DNA of 64,000 nucleotides, from contig CANTUV010000003.1 of assembly GCA_947685225.1 (NCBI GenBank), positions 9,680,001-9,744,000 of the forward strand, in the 5' to 3' direction. Position numbers and translations under genes: made by a program. Position 1 is the first letter of the stretch, and each line of letters begins with the position of its first letter. The notes under the pieces are model-generated. The model saw only the letters and a list, made by a program, of their open reading frames with translations, made no database searches and was not told where the DNA came from. Shown here piece by piece: positions 1-10,509 of this stretch. This DNA comes from Garcia nutans (Eukaryota; Streptophyta; Magnoliopsida; Malpighiales; Euphorbiaceae).

Positions 1-1360
1 GTGAATTTTGTAAATTAAATTCAATCAATGTGGTTCCAAATTATTTTTATTAAATACTAGACTCACTAAAAAACAACATATCCAAAATTTTATTGAAGTT
101 TATTTTTCTAAATTTTATTAAAAATCCGGAAACATGGCTGTCTTAGTCAAAGTACCTCCTAGACCAGGTCTAACAGAAATAATTTTTTCATAATCATAAC
201 CATTCCGAATTCAACTCCAAATATTTTTCAGTCATTCTAGACGCATTGAGACACAACATATCAAAAATTCACTTCAAGAAAATTTTTCTATATTTAATTA
301 AAAATCATACAAGTCACAGCATTTCACTAATTCTAAAACAGCAAAATTTCAAGAAAATGAACAAACAATTAGTTAATGTACCAAACCTTGTTTTTCCTTG
401 CTCTTCTTGTCTATTTCACTTCCTTTCCTATCTAATCTCCTTGATTTCCTATGAATTTAACATATCAAATATACAAAGGTAAGAACCCTAGGTATAGACA
501 TAGTCTTATCTTATGATTTTTCTAATGGTTGCTAGCTTATTTTCACCATTAAATACCATCATTTCTTTCATCAAATCCTTCAAATAATTATTTCTTGAAT
601 TTTCTCCAAATCTAGCTACATGAACCCTAATTTCAATCTCTTAAATTAACCATTAATCCATGAAACTAAAACTAGAGATAGGTTTCTCTTACCTTATAAT
701 CTTGTTTGTCACCAAAATCTTCAACCAAAAGCCTTAAACTTTGGAAAAATCACCTCCTTCTTCCTTCTCTTATGGTTTGGACGAGTTCAACATGTAAGAG
801 GGGGCTTTTATTTTCTTTCCTTAGCTTATTTTGATCCAAATGGCAGCCATAAGTGGTGAAAATATGTTGGTATAGATGTTGACTTCCAATTGGTACACCT
901 TATAGCAAAAATGGCCACTTTTAATTGGTCCATGCCTTCTTTTATCTATTTATTTGGCAAGCCATTAGGCTTCCTTTTATTCATATTTTGACCCCCAAAG
1001 TTATATTTAATTATAAAATTGCCCCTCCGGTGGAAACGTCCAAAATGCCCTTGTCGGAAAATCGCCCGTAACTTACAAACCGTGCATTTTCGGAAAAAAT
1101 CGTGCACCACCATTACGACCCGATTAATCCGGAGAACACATTTATGGAATCCGTTAGGGTCACTATTAAGAACCGACACAACTTTTTGAAAAATTACTCT
1201 TAGATCCTCGGCCTTTCGAAAAATTACCTTTAGGTCCCGTCGACTTCACGGGCCTCCTTTGCACACCGATTTTGTTTTTGACTATCTCAAGCCTCTATTT
1301 GACCACTTATTTATGTCCTTCTTGCCTAATACTCAACTACCTAAACTTTGGGATGTGACA
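1..1360 (-). mobile_element. Chromovirus-like LTR fragment inserted in T1 pol
   Basis: Read on the minus strand the sequence begins at 1360 with TGTCACATCCCAAAG, close to the LTR start of L1 (TGTAATATCCCAAAG), which suggests a Tekay/Del-type LTR. At 1361 the integrase reading of T1 resumes exactly where the T3 homologue predicts, so 1360 is an insertion boundary; the expected 5-bp target duplication is TTTGA (1361-1365), but its partner lies off the left edge. No coding region is visible; the two open frames here (246-482 plus, 946-1179 minus) resemble no protein. A solo LTR and the 5' LTR of a complete minus-strand element are both possible. Confidence 0.6.
52..310. repeat. Two direct repeats of about 73 bp
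   Basis: Positions 52-128 and 237-310 are imperfect copies of each other, both starting CTAGAC and containing CAACATATC followed by an AT-rich tail ending in TTAAAAATC. They lie inside the LTR fragment at the left edge. Confidence 0.6.
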
Positions 1361-2459
1361 TTTGAGATGTTTAAGAAAGCCGGAAGTGGAGCATATCATG
1401 TCAGAAATACATGCGGGAAGTTGCGGTTTGCACATGAGTGGTTTGGCCCTAGTTAAGAAGATTATTCGACAAGGTTACTACTGGTTAACCGTGGAGAGAG
1501 ATTGTATTGAGTTCGTAAAGAAGTGCCAATAGTGTAAGATGTATGGTAACTTGAATGACATGCCTCTTGAGGAATTACATTCTATGTCTTCACCCTAGCC
1601 TTTTGCCACCTGGGGTATCAACATTATAGGAGAGATACATCCGACAGCCTCAAACGATCACCGTTTCATTGTGGTAGCACTAGATTATTTTTCAAAATGG
1701 GTCAAAGTTGAATCCTTCAACAAGCTAGGTGCAAGCCAAAAGGCTAGGTTTATTGAAAAGAACCTCATCTGAAGGTATGGGGTCCCACACAGTGTGATAT
1801 CAAACAATGGGGTACAGTTTCAACGAGCAATTAAGGATTTATTCTCGAAGTACCAAATCCACCATCATAGATCCTCTCCTTATAGACCAAAGGCTAATAG
1901 TGCAGTAGAAGCAACAAATAAGACAATTAAGCAAATTCTATCCAAAATGACCAAGACTTACAGGGATTGGTTAGAGATGCTTCCCTTTGCTTTATGGGGA
2001 TATAGGACAAGTGTGCGAACGCCTTCTGGAATGACACCATTCTCTTTGGTTTACGGGATGGAAGCAATGTTACCATTTGAAATAAAGATCAAGTCATTGA
2101 GAGTAGTCTTGGAAGCTGAACTGCCTGAAACGGAATGGGTAGCGAGCAGATACACACAGTTAGCTTTACTAGAAGAGAGAAGGTTAAAAGCGCTGTATCA
2201 TCACCAACTATATCAAAAGAAGGTAGCTCGGGCCTACAATAGAAGGGTTAAAATCAGAAAATTCAGAGTTGGGGATTTGTTGTTGAAGCAATGTAAGCCT
2301 AATGTATCTGATCCAAGAGGGAAGTTCAGACCTATCTGGGAAGCGCCATATGTCATGAAACAAGTCATGAACAAAGGTACGGTGAAGTTAACAGACATGG
2401 ACGGCAATGAATTTAGTGAGCCAGTAAACATTGATAGGTTGAAGAAGTTTTATGTATGA
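1361..2459 (+). pseudogene. Ty3/gypsy integrase of T1, damaged
   Basis: The translation runs from the HHCC zinc-binding region (HAGSCG near 1415, paired cysteines near 1530) through the catalytic core to a C-terminal domain ending DRLKKFYV and a TGA at 2457-2459. Integrase would insert the cDNA into chromosomal DNA. Stops interrupt the frame near 1531 (TAG), 1597 (TAG) and 1771 (TGA); from 1773 it is open to the end. The second catalytic Asp of the DD35E triad is Asn here (AAC at 1803-1805, in VISNNGVQF) whereas T3 keeps Asp. The Glu of the triad is present (AVEATNKT). The 5' part of pol is outside the window, so this is both truncated and inactive. Confidence 0.9.
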
Positions 2460-2877
2460 AATAATAATAAACAAAAAAAAGAGAGAGAGCTCGCTAGGTT
2501 GAAAACCCAAAAAGGTCGGCCTAGGCAAAAGTTAGAGCAGTCCGCTAGTCCCGAAAACCCGAAAGGGCTGGCTAGGCAACAATTAGGGCTAAATGACAGA
2601 AAATCATCAATTAGAAAACCCAAAAGGGCTAGTTGGCAACATAAGTGATCTTGTGTATGCTGGCTTTATGTTTGGTTGTTCCCTAATTTAATAAAAAAAA
2701 TTATTGTTAAAATTGTTCTATGTGCACTGTTATAAGTATTTGACCAGGTATGGATGAAATAAATAAACACAATAGCAAAAGGTGATGACAAATTTTAAAT
2801 GGAAAAGAAGCATCTTTTATTACTTTAATTATTTTTTCATCCTAACAATACATTTTCTGAATTGACAAATGTAAAAT
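2460..2877. repeat. Post-pol linker with a short minisatellite
   Basis: Between the pol stop and the end of the antisense DUF7745-like gene. Positions 2488-2645 hold about three imperfect units built on GCTAGGTTGAAAACCC and GGCTAGGCAA. The same unit recurs in the intron of the neighbouring antisense gene (3295-3600) and in T3 (41490-41625). The rest, 2650-2877, is AT-rich with no gene. Confidence 0.7.
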
Positions 2878-4308
2878 CTATGGTAGTCGATAAATGTAAT
2901 GTGCAGGCCAGCTTTGCCTCAGCCGATCCAAGTAGGCTTCAGTCAAGCAAGGCATGTCTAAGTTGGGAGTAAAGTCAGAATCACGAGGCCCAGCTCCATA
3001 CTGGCGGCCAAGTCGGCGAGGATCATAGCATGTACCTTGATGAAGAGCAGCAAGGGAAACATACATCAAGTATGTCTGCATGGTGATACGAGAAATCTTC
3101 CACCAAGGTATCAACAAACGGATATTAACTTCAGAGCGTGAGTGGATCCAGTCAACCCAGTCAGCACATGAGTAAGCAGGATGGAGTATTTTCCTAGCAG
3201 AATGATGACGTGGTAGATATCTGGCAAAATCCATGGATGGAGTATCAAGCGAGAAAAGGCGCTCCTGAAGCCAAATCTGTGAAGAAAGAATTAAATTTTA
3301 AAAAAAAGTCCTCTAAGTTGAAAACCCGCAAGGGTAGCTTAGGCAAAAATTAGGATAGATCGCTAGTTTTGGAAACCCACATGGGCGGACTAGGCAAAAA
3401 TTGGAGCAATAAAAAATATATAATAAAAAAAAGAGGTCCGCTAAGTTGAAAACCCGCGGGGGCAGCTTGGGCAAAAATTAGGACAGCTCACTAGTTCTGA
3501 AAACCCATATGGGAGGACTAGGCAAAATTTAGAGCAATAAATAAAAGAAGAAAAAAGAAAACCTAAATTGAAAACCCGAAAGGGTAGTTTAGGTAATTAC
3601 CTAAAGCAGTAACGGACTTCCAGTCAGTCTCTTTAGCAATCCTAATTTAAGTCGGTCTAATCTAACTAAGGTCTCGGCTAAGATCATAGGTACCGGCGAC
3701 AAGCCTCCTTCCATTTGGTCCATAATATCCAATACCTGTGGATCAATATTGCCGTTGGAAGAAACAAATAAGAATTGGCCGAGCAAGCAAAGATAGAGCA
3801 TGCGTCCCCATGCCTTAGTAGGGGCTAAATGAGAGAGACAAAAGTCAATCAAAGGAGCAAGTAGAATTTTTTCACCTCTCATCAACCGAAGAACTTTGGG
3901 TTTTGGAATTTGAAATAACATCTGCATCTTCTGTTGAGTCTTGGAAATCAATGTGGGTAACGCCATTTGTTGATTATTTGGATATCCAAGGATGGCATCA
4001 AATTCCTCAATCAAGGGACATATTTCAAAGCCATTAATTTTAAATGCCCTGGAATCCATATTCCACAAGGAAGCCACGGCATGTAAGAAGGAGTGGTCCA
4101 ATTTAACATTTTGAAAACACTTTAAAACATCAAGTTTTGACCATGAAATTTGCTTCCAATGAATGGCATCCATATTCTTAAATAGAATTTTTATCTTCTT
4201 TAAATGATAATCGATCATTGTTGATGAATGAAGAAATATTAAAATTGCTAAAGGGAGTTCTTTGCGTGGGAATGGAAAATATTTTTGCTTTTGTATTAAC
4301 TTAGTCAT
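2878..4308 (-). pseudogene. Antisense DUF7745-like gene of T1, two exons
   Basis: Runs against pol. Exon 1 is 4308-3601 and exon 2 is 3276-2878 (399 nt), joined by an intron with GTAATT at the donor and TTCACAG at the acceptor. The product would be about 368 residues. The pattern of FKINGFEICPLIEEFDAILG (about residues 91-110), the later PMILAETLVRLDRLK and the LQ/IWLQERL segment across the splice junction recalls the plant DUF7745 family, which is common in retroelement-associated proteins and has no known function. T3 carries a homologue with an exon 2 of identical length. In T1 the last codon of exon 1 is TAG where T3 has CAG, a single change that would end the protein before exon 2. A TATA-like box lies only about 10 bp before the first ATG, so the true start may be a later Met. 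The family call is from memory of the pattern, not a search. Confidence 0.65.
3295..3600. repeat. Minisatellite filling the intron of the DUF7745-like gene
   Basis: About four to five imperfect units containing TTGAAAACCCGCAAGGG, GGCAAAAATTAGG and GGACTAGGCAAAAATT. It occupies nearly the whole intron and matches the unit downstream of pol at 2488-2645. The homologous intron of T3 (40632-40840) has the same motifs on the other strand. Confidence 0.75.
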
Positions 4309-4317
4309 GAAAGGTGA

Positions 4318-4325
4318 TTTATATA
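4318..4325 (-). promoter_or_regulatory. TATA-like box of the antisense DUF7745-like gene
   Basis: TATATAAA on the minus strand in the context CTCTATATAAATC, just upstream of the ATG at 4308. The T3 copy keeps CATATAAATC at the same place. The rest of the inter-gene gap (4309-4612) is AT-rich and shows nothing else. Confidence 0.5.
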
Positions 4326-4612
4326 GAGGAAATAACCTTTTCCAAAAGTGATGAGGAAAAGGTGATTGGAAAGAATAAGACCATATGGGATAAGGAAAGG
4401 AATTAGCAATGAATTTCCTTTACCGCGTTGGATTTGGTTTAGCAAATGGTGCGGCTGTGAATAAAGAAATTGTGATTCACTGTTTATGATGTGATAAAAA
4501 AAAGTGGCGTAGTAATAAAAAAGGTAATAAAAAAAGTTACAGTAAAGATGGAAATTGTATTTTTTTCATTATTGTACAATATTTATACAATAGATACAAT
4601 ATTGATACATCA

Positions 4613-7040
4613 CTAAGAGGGTGGTGGAAGGTCATCAAATAAAGCCTTGAAAAAGTAGTCTCCTACTGGAGGAGGGGGGAAATTACTTGTCCCGAGTCCT
4701 CCCGAAGCGGAAGCACCAAAATCTGGCAAATTACTCTTCCTAGGATCACCCAAAGCGGGACCACCAAAATCCCTATTACCTTGAAGTTTCGATCTGTCAT
4801 GGTCCTCATCAGAAGCAGATGAAAGGATCTCATGGTCATCAGTCTGGGGGCCTCTTGATGAAGAAGCGCCAGGATCCCTCATCCCCTAAAATCAGAAGTC
4901 TCGGAAATGTTGTTTGGATAGATGATATAAACTTTCAAAATGAGAAGCCTGTTGACGACTTGCAGCCAACTCTTCTTGAAGTTTCTTATTCTATTCTTCG
5001 AGCATCCGCTGTGAGCCAAAAAGGAAAAAGGTAAGAGCATACATAATCATGCATACATATAGCATAAATTACCATGAAATAAGGAATTTACCAGTTAGTT
5101 CATATCAATGCCCTGCGAATGAGATGACATATCTGGCGGGCCAGAATAAGCAAACGAAGGGGCACTAAAAGAAGGTCCAGTCTTATGATCAAATGAGCCA
5201 ACAACCTGCAACAATCATTAAAGAATCAAAGAAGGAAAAAAGTAGTTGCAAGGGAAAAGTGATAAAAGTTTTACCTGAGAAGTACTAGCCCCGAGATGTG
5301 GAACAGACTCTCCTGCAGCTCCGTGATGTTCTTCTTCATCTCTACCCTCATTTTCGTCAAAAATCTCCCGCACACCAACAGGAGGTACATCAAAGTTTAA
5401 GAGCCTTCTTTGAATAAAATGGGCATAGAATGCACCCGGCGGATGGAGAAATGACTTAGCACCATAACCGTACTGAGCCGGCCACCAGGCATCCTCCGGC
5501 ATCGATATAATTTTTAAAGTATATTCTGGGATATGCGTCGGGACCCTCCACTGCTTTGGACTGAGAAACCACTGATAAACTCTCTCTCCGAGAAACCAGC
5601 CACTAAACACGGGCCGGCGATGACTCAGCGAGAATGTTGGAAAGATAGTGCAGCCCTCATCAAAGGAGACCAGTTTGCTCGCTCTTTTGGGCTCCACCAG
5701 GCCAAATTCACTTGCAAAATAACATAAGGTAAGTAAAATTTTCATATAAAATTTAAAGCATACTAATGTTATTTTACCTGATCCCAAGTTAAGCAGCTCA
5801 ACACAAAGCGATGAGTATGCACATGGAGAGAGCTAGGGGCGTCCACATGATTGAACAACTAAAAATTTAATCTCAGATACCCGACCCTCTCTCGGGAACC
5901 AGGTAGCCTGACAAGGTTGTGTTCATAAGCCCATGCCTACAATAACAATAAAGATCAAATTCATGAAAGAAAAGAGCGGAAATGACATTGGTAGAAGAAG
6001 AATACCTCCACAACCACCATCAAGCAGACAAAAGACTTCTTGTTTCGGCAAAGTTTATCAAGACCATGGTAAAGACACGCGAGACCAGCTTCACCCCAGC
6101 CAGAAGATGGTACCATTCTGAAATAAGAAAGGGCGCTCAACACTGACAAGTGGATGGAGGATTCAGTGCTGCCTAAGATGGTCGACCCAATCAGATATAA
6201 CAAAAATCCTCGAGCATACTGTTTGGCCGTGTTTCTGCCAACCCGTCCTTTGTAGTTCATCCAATAACTACGAATTGGCTCGATTTTTATCTCAAAAGGC
6301 CCTTTATATGATGGTTCCATACCAATTAATTCCTGAATTTCTTCAAATGTTAAAATATCATTGGTCAGAGAAACCGGAACACCATCGAATCGAAGGCCAG
6401 TTATAGCAGTAAAATTGACCGGACCAATTGTCATCTCTCCAATGGGCAAGTGAAAAGTGTGGGTTGTGTCCAACCATCGCTCTGCAAGCGCTTGGACTAT
6501 GCTCCGGTCTATCTGGTATTCCTCGGATGGCAATTGTAAGATGAACTGCTCAAAGCCGCAATCTCGGTTAATCCGCCTTATCCGAGAAGGCACTACATCA
6601 TACCATTGTCGGGCTTTGTAAATACACCCTCCGGCTCGAACAACGCAATGATCATGCTAACACAGAGCCGGGTAAGTTAATACCAGGTAAGGACTATTAT
6701 TCTATCTGCTTAAATTAATTTATTTTTCCTCAAAAAGAATAATAATATAAATAATAATAAAGGAAAACACAATAAAAATTAAAAAAAAATCAAACAAAAA
6801 TAAAAAATGATCATAAATCAAAAATAATAATTAAAAAAATAATCAACAAAAAAACACAAAAACAAAACAGAAAGACAAAAAATTAAGAGAAAAAGAAAGA
6901 AAAATAATTACCGTGCTCTTTTCGTTGGAACTTCGGTGAAGCGGCATCCCGGCTAGTATATCTATATTTTCATCTTCATGATGCCGAATAAACTCCAATA
7001 ACTCGGCATTAGAATGAGTCCCTGATCTTGAAGCATGCAT
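4613..7040 (-). pseudogene. Antisense plant mobile domain (PMD) gene of T1, six exons
   Basis: Multi-exon gene reading against the retroelement. Inferred exons: 7040-6912 (43 codons), 6656-6006 (651 nt), 5936-5778 (159 nt), 5711-5275, 5205-5092 and 5008-4613. Exon 2 carries the PMD signature: WLDTTHTFHLPIGEMTIGP, then ITGLRFDGVPV, and near its end WGEAGLACLYHGLDKLCR. Exon 6 begins with a short coiled-coil segment (KKLQEEL) and ends in a Ser/Asp/Gly/Pro-rich acidic tail. PMD proteins such as Arabidopsis MAIN and MAIL1 act in the nucleus in gene expression and transposon silencing, and the domain is widespread in transposable elements. Damage relative to T3: TAG in exon 3, the acceptor of exon 4 changed from AG to AA, a TGA and a 1-nt deletion in exon 4, TAA in exon 5 and TAG early in exon 6. 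The borders of exons 5 and 6 are the least certain. Confidence 0.8.
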
Positions 7041-7132
7041 TTCTTTGAAAACTATGTGCTAAATTTGAAAGAATTTGAGAGAATTATTGAAATTGAGAAG
7101 TTTTGCTGTGGATAAAACGATGAAACTCGTGG

Positions 7133-7141
7133 GTTTATATC
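7133..7141 (-). promoter_or_regulatory. TATA-like box of the antisense PMD gene
   Basis: GATATAAAC on the minus strand, about 93 nt before the ATG at 7040. The T3 copy has a better TATATAAA about 84 nt before its ATG, so spacing is kept. Confidence 0.55.
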
Positions 7142-7189
7142 GAGAAACGGTAAGGAAAAAAATAAAAATTCAAAAGTAAGTTCACTGTT

Positions 7190-7380
7190 CATTAATAGTA
7201 AACTTTATTCAAGAATAGTAGATTTACTATTTATGAATAGTATATTACTATTAATAAATAGTAAATTACTATTTCCAATAGTAAATGCTATTTGATACTA
7301 TTTTTTGAATAGTAAATTTACTATTTATAAATAGTAAATAGTGCATGAATAGTGACTACACAGTAAATAAACAGTAAATT
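7190..7380. repeat. AATAGTA/TACTATT palindrome array upstream of the PMD gene
   Basis: Roughly ten short inverted units of the type AATAGTAAATTTACTATT, each able to form a small hairpin. They end about 50 bp upstream of the TATA-like box. T3 has a shorter array of the same motif at 34735-34815. Positions 7381-7495 are AT-rich with nothing recognisable. Confidence 0.7.
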
Positions 7381-7495
7381 CAATTATTCACTTTAATCAT
7401 TAAAATAATTGCGTGTATATAAATATTTTTACACGCATGGGGCAAGAAGAAGACATATGCAAAAAAATTAGCTAAACTTTTTGAAATAAAAAATT

Positions 7496-8190
7496 ATTAG
7501 CTCGGGTCCAGAACCCAAATTTTCCTTAGGTCCAGAACCTAGAATCTCTTTTCTAAGTCCAGAACTTAGCTGGGGTCCAGAACCCAAATTTTTCTTAGGT
7601 CCAAAACCTAGAATCTCTTTTCTAAGTCCAGAACTTAGCTCGGGTCCAGAACCCAAATTTTTCTTAGGTCCAAAACCTATAATCTCTTTTAAGTCTAGAA
7701 CTTAGCTCGGGTCCAGAATCCAAATTACCCTTAGGTCCAGAACCTAGAATCACTTTTAAGTACAAAACTTATCTCGGGTCCAGAACCCAAATTACCCTTA
7801 GGTTCAAAACCTAGAATCTCTTCTAAGTCCAGAACTTAGCTCGGGTCTAGAACCCAAATTACCCTTAGGTCCAGAACCTAGAATCTCTTTTAAGTCTAGA
7901 ACTTAGCTCGAGTCCAGAACCCAAATTTTCCTTAGGTCCAGAACCTAGAATTTATTTCTAAGTCCAAGAACTTAGCTCGGGTCCAAAATCCAAATTATCC
8001 TTAGGTCTAGAACCTAGAATTTATTTCTAAGTCCAAGAACTTAGCTCGAGTCCAGAACCTAAATTACCCTTAGGTCCAGAACCTAGAATCTTTCCTAAGT
8101 CCATAACCCAAATTTTCCTTATGTCTAGAACCTAGAATTATCTTTGAGTCCAGAACTCGAACCGGGTCCAGAACCCAAAACCTCAACCAT
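7496..8190. repeat. Minisatellite, about ten units of about 69 bp
   Basis: Each unit contains three sub-repeats around GTCCAGAAC: GGTCCAGAACCCAAATTTTC, TTAGGTCCAGAACCTAGAAT and TAAGTCCAGAACTTAGCTCG. It lies between the antisense promoter region and the PPT, the hypervariable 3' untranslated position from which Tat/Ogre elements are known to seed satellites. The frame at 7468-7656 is a by-product of the repeat. Confidence 0.85.
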
Positions 8191-8248
8191 CTCAAAAATT
8201 AAGTCTTATTGCTTTTCACTCTCTTTCACTAAATTTTAAGATCATTCA

Positions 8249-8262
8249 AGCAGGGGGCAAAC
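8249..8262 (+). promoter_or_regulatory. Polypurine tract of T1
   Basis: AGCAGGGGGCAAAC directly before the LTR start at 8263; it would prime plus-strand cDNA synthesis. The T3 PPT on the minus strand is nearly identical. Confidence 0.85.
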
Positions 8263-8424
8263 TGTAGACCCTTAATTTTTGACCCAGTCCGGTCCAATAT
8301 ATTTTAAATAGTCCAAAATAAATTTTTTTGTTGTCCAATATATTTTAATTAGTCCAAACTAATTTTTGTTATCTTAATTAAATAATTTTTGCTTTAGTAT
8401 CTAATTTTTATTAATAAAAAAAAA

Positions 8425-8665
8425 TCAGCGACGGAAAAATCGGCGATGAAAAAATCATCGCCGAAAACCAGGGCGCGGGACGAATGGCCGTGGGCCATTT
8501 TGCCCGCAGGAGTTTCTTGCGGGGCCATTTCGCCCGCAGAATTTTTCTGCTGGCGAAATGGCCCGCAGGACCATTCTTTCTGCAGTAGTTTTTTTAACCA
8601 GCGTAATTTTTTCACAGCAGTTTTTTTTTGCCAGCAAAATTTTTCCGACGCAAATTTTTCCGAAA
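8425..8665. repeat. GC-rich hairpin block in the LTR U3
   Basis: Contains CGGCGATGAAAAAATCATCG, able to fold into a hairpin, and several alternating copies of GGGCCATTTCGCCCGCAG and its complement. Homologous LTRs carry different sequences of the same character at 16985-17180, 33545-33785 and 36470-36615. Confidence 0.7.
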
Positions 8666-9049
8666 CCTAATGCAATTAGGCTTCGGTTTTCTTTTCTTAT
8701 CAATATTAGCTTTTGTGAATAACTATGATTAACCAAAAAATTCTTCTATAAATAATACCAAAAACAACACAAAAATCAATCAAGAAATCAGAGGAGAAAT
8801 TGATCAGAAATTGGATCGGATTTGGGAGAAAAATTTAGACCAAAACTAAGTAGGAAAGGCAGTGAATCAACCTGATTTCTTTTTTGAGAGTAGACAACAA
8901 TTCAATCCATCAAAGGCAGCAAAGCTTGTCTTTGTTTTTGTTCATCCAAGAAGAAATTTTTGGTGGAACCAACAAACGGAGGTATGCATCAATTGTCTAA
9001 ATTCTATTCTTCACATTAGCTTAATCATCTAATTGTTTCTTTTAATTTA

Positions 9050-9715
9050 AAACCCTAAGAACCCTAATTCACCTTTTTTAATGTTTAAAAACCTTAATTC
9101 GTTGCTTTGTTTTCCAAAAAGCTTCAAATTATTATTTTTGTTTCTTCAAAATCTCAAAACCCTAATTTGCTTTCCAAATTTTCAAAACCCTAAATTGAGT
9201 TCTGTTTCTTTCCAAAAGCCCTGAAAACATCTTTTTTGCTTCTATAAACTTTAAATCATTTTGTTTATTTTCATAAAACTTCATAAAATTATCAATTGAT
9301 TTTCAAATCCTAAAAGTCTAATGCATTCCCCAAAACCCTAAATCAAAAATCCTAAAACCCTAATTCAACTCCAAAACCCAAAACAGTGAACCCTAACCCC
9401 CCTTAAAACCTTGAACCCTAATTTTTTCTAAACCCTAATCCTTTAAGACTTTAAAAACCATATAAACATAAATGTTATAATTTTACACAATAAGCTTAAA
9501 AACATAATTCAGTAGCTAATAGTCATAATCTAAATCTTTTGAAGAGCCCAAACTCTAATTTCATGATTTTACATCACAAACCCTAATTTGGTTAATCAAA
9601 GAATTTTACCAACTTCTTGAATCATAAAACTTCAATTCATTTTAATTCTATTAAAAACACAGTAGCTTAAACCCATAAAATTCCAAAACCCTAAACACAT
9701 GGAATAAAGAACCTT
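9050..9715. repeat. AAACCCTAA-rich stretch (telobox-like) in the LTR
   Basis: Many scattered AACCCTAA/AAACCCTAA words in AT-rich sequence. Similar stretches occur in the other Tat LTRs: 37325-37560 on plus, 32745-33185 and 60045-60325 on minus. It is not a true telomere array because the words are not in tandem. Confidence 0.7.
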
Positions 9716-10509
9716 AAATGGAAACAGTAGCTCTAATTTGAATCTTTATTTGCCTTATTCAATTTTATATTTGATTATGCTTTGATTTATTTTATATGAT
9801 TTAATTCATTTAAGTTCAATGTTTGGTTTATTTAATTTATCATGGATGGATGTTTACATTCTATTGATGTTTAATACCTTTGATGAATGATTTATTTATG
9901 ATGAATGGTTATTTACTTTTATCAATTTATTTAGATTTCCAAATGTTGTACGAGGTATGTTTCCACTTGGTGGGTACCTCATTAGTTAAATATCATGTAA
10001 TTTAAATTGCTTTTCTATTTTAGAACCAATGTAAAGGACATGTTTCTACCTTTCGGTGGGTGTCCTATTTAGGCATGAATTATGTAAGGGCATGCTTCCA
10101 TCTTCGAATGGGTGTCCATTTATTTGTTTTGCTTGGACATTGTTTTGATTTTTAATATATCGATGCTTTATCTTAATTATTGTATGTAATATGGATAATA
10201 TTGTTATATTTAAGAATTTTATAATATTAAGACTTGTAAAGGAGGCCGGTTCCAATAAACCAGGCATTGTGGGGGGTGCTGGGCCATTTCTCACCTTCCC
10301 CACACGTACCCAACTTTTCGAACCCATTAGGGGGTTGGAGATTCTTTAGGAATTGAGTCATCCACCCCTTTCTTTTTTCCCGGCCCATCTGGGTGGAGAC
10401 TCCATTTTCTCCAGAGCTAAGTCCGTGTTCTCTAAGGCCTCGAGCCTAAACAGTGCCGAAGTCACAAGAACCATTCCACCGGGAGTGGGGACAAAAATCC
10501 TAGCTCACA

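Larger units (their letters stand above)
1361..10509 (+). mobile_element. T1: 3' part of a Tat-lineage Ty3/gypsy element
   Basis: In order: integrase (plus), a linker with a minisatellite, two antisense genes (minus), a second minisatellite, the PPT and a complete 3' LTR. The 5' half is missing because the window starts inside a later insertion. Assignment to Tat rests on the close match of the integrase and LTR with T3, which shows a dual RNase H and a Tat-type PBS. The right end abuts copia pol at 10510, so T1 probably inserted in C1; the predicted target duplication is GATAG (10510-10514). Confidence 0.8.
8263..10509 (+). mobile_element. 3' LTR of T1 (2247 bp)
   Basis: Begins TGTAGACCCTTAATTTTTGACC and ends GCTCACA, giving the TG...CA ends expected of an LTR. 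The last 270 bp, from about 10235, form a GC-richer block conserved in every Tat LTR of this window. The U3 part holds a hairpin-rich block (8425-8665), followed by an AACCCTAA-rich stretch. The short frames at 8394-8736 and 10046-10327 are by-products. Confidence 0.85.

Noticed and set aside
946..1179. 77-codon minus-strand frame with a basic, Cys-containing sequence
   Set aside because: It lies within the LTR fragment in a region of typical LTR sequence; no motif is complete.
7496..8190. Regularly spaced repeats that could suggest a CRISPR array
   Set aside because: The units are contiguous degenerate minisatellite copies without unique spacers, inside a plant retrotransposon.
9300..9460. 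Possible interstitial telomere from AACCCTAA words
   Set aside because: The words are scattered and degenerate rather than in tandem, and lie inside LTRs at a fixed place.
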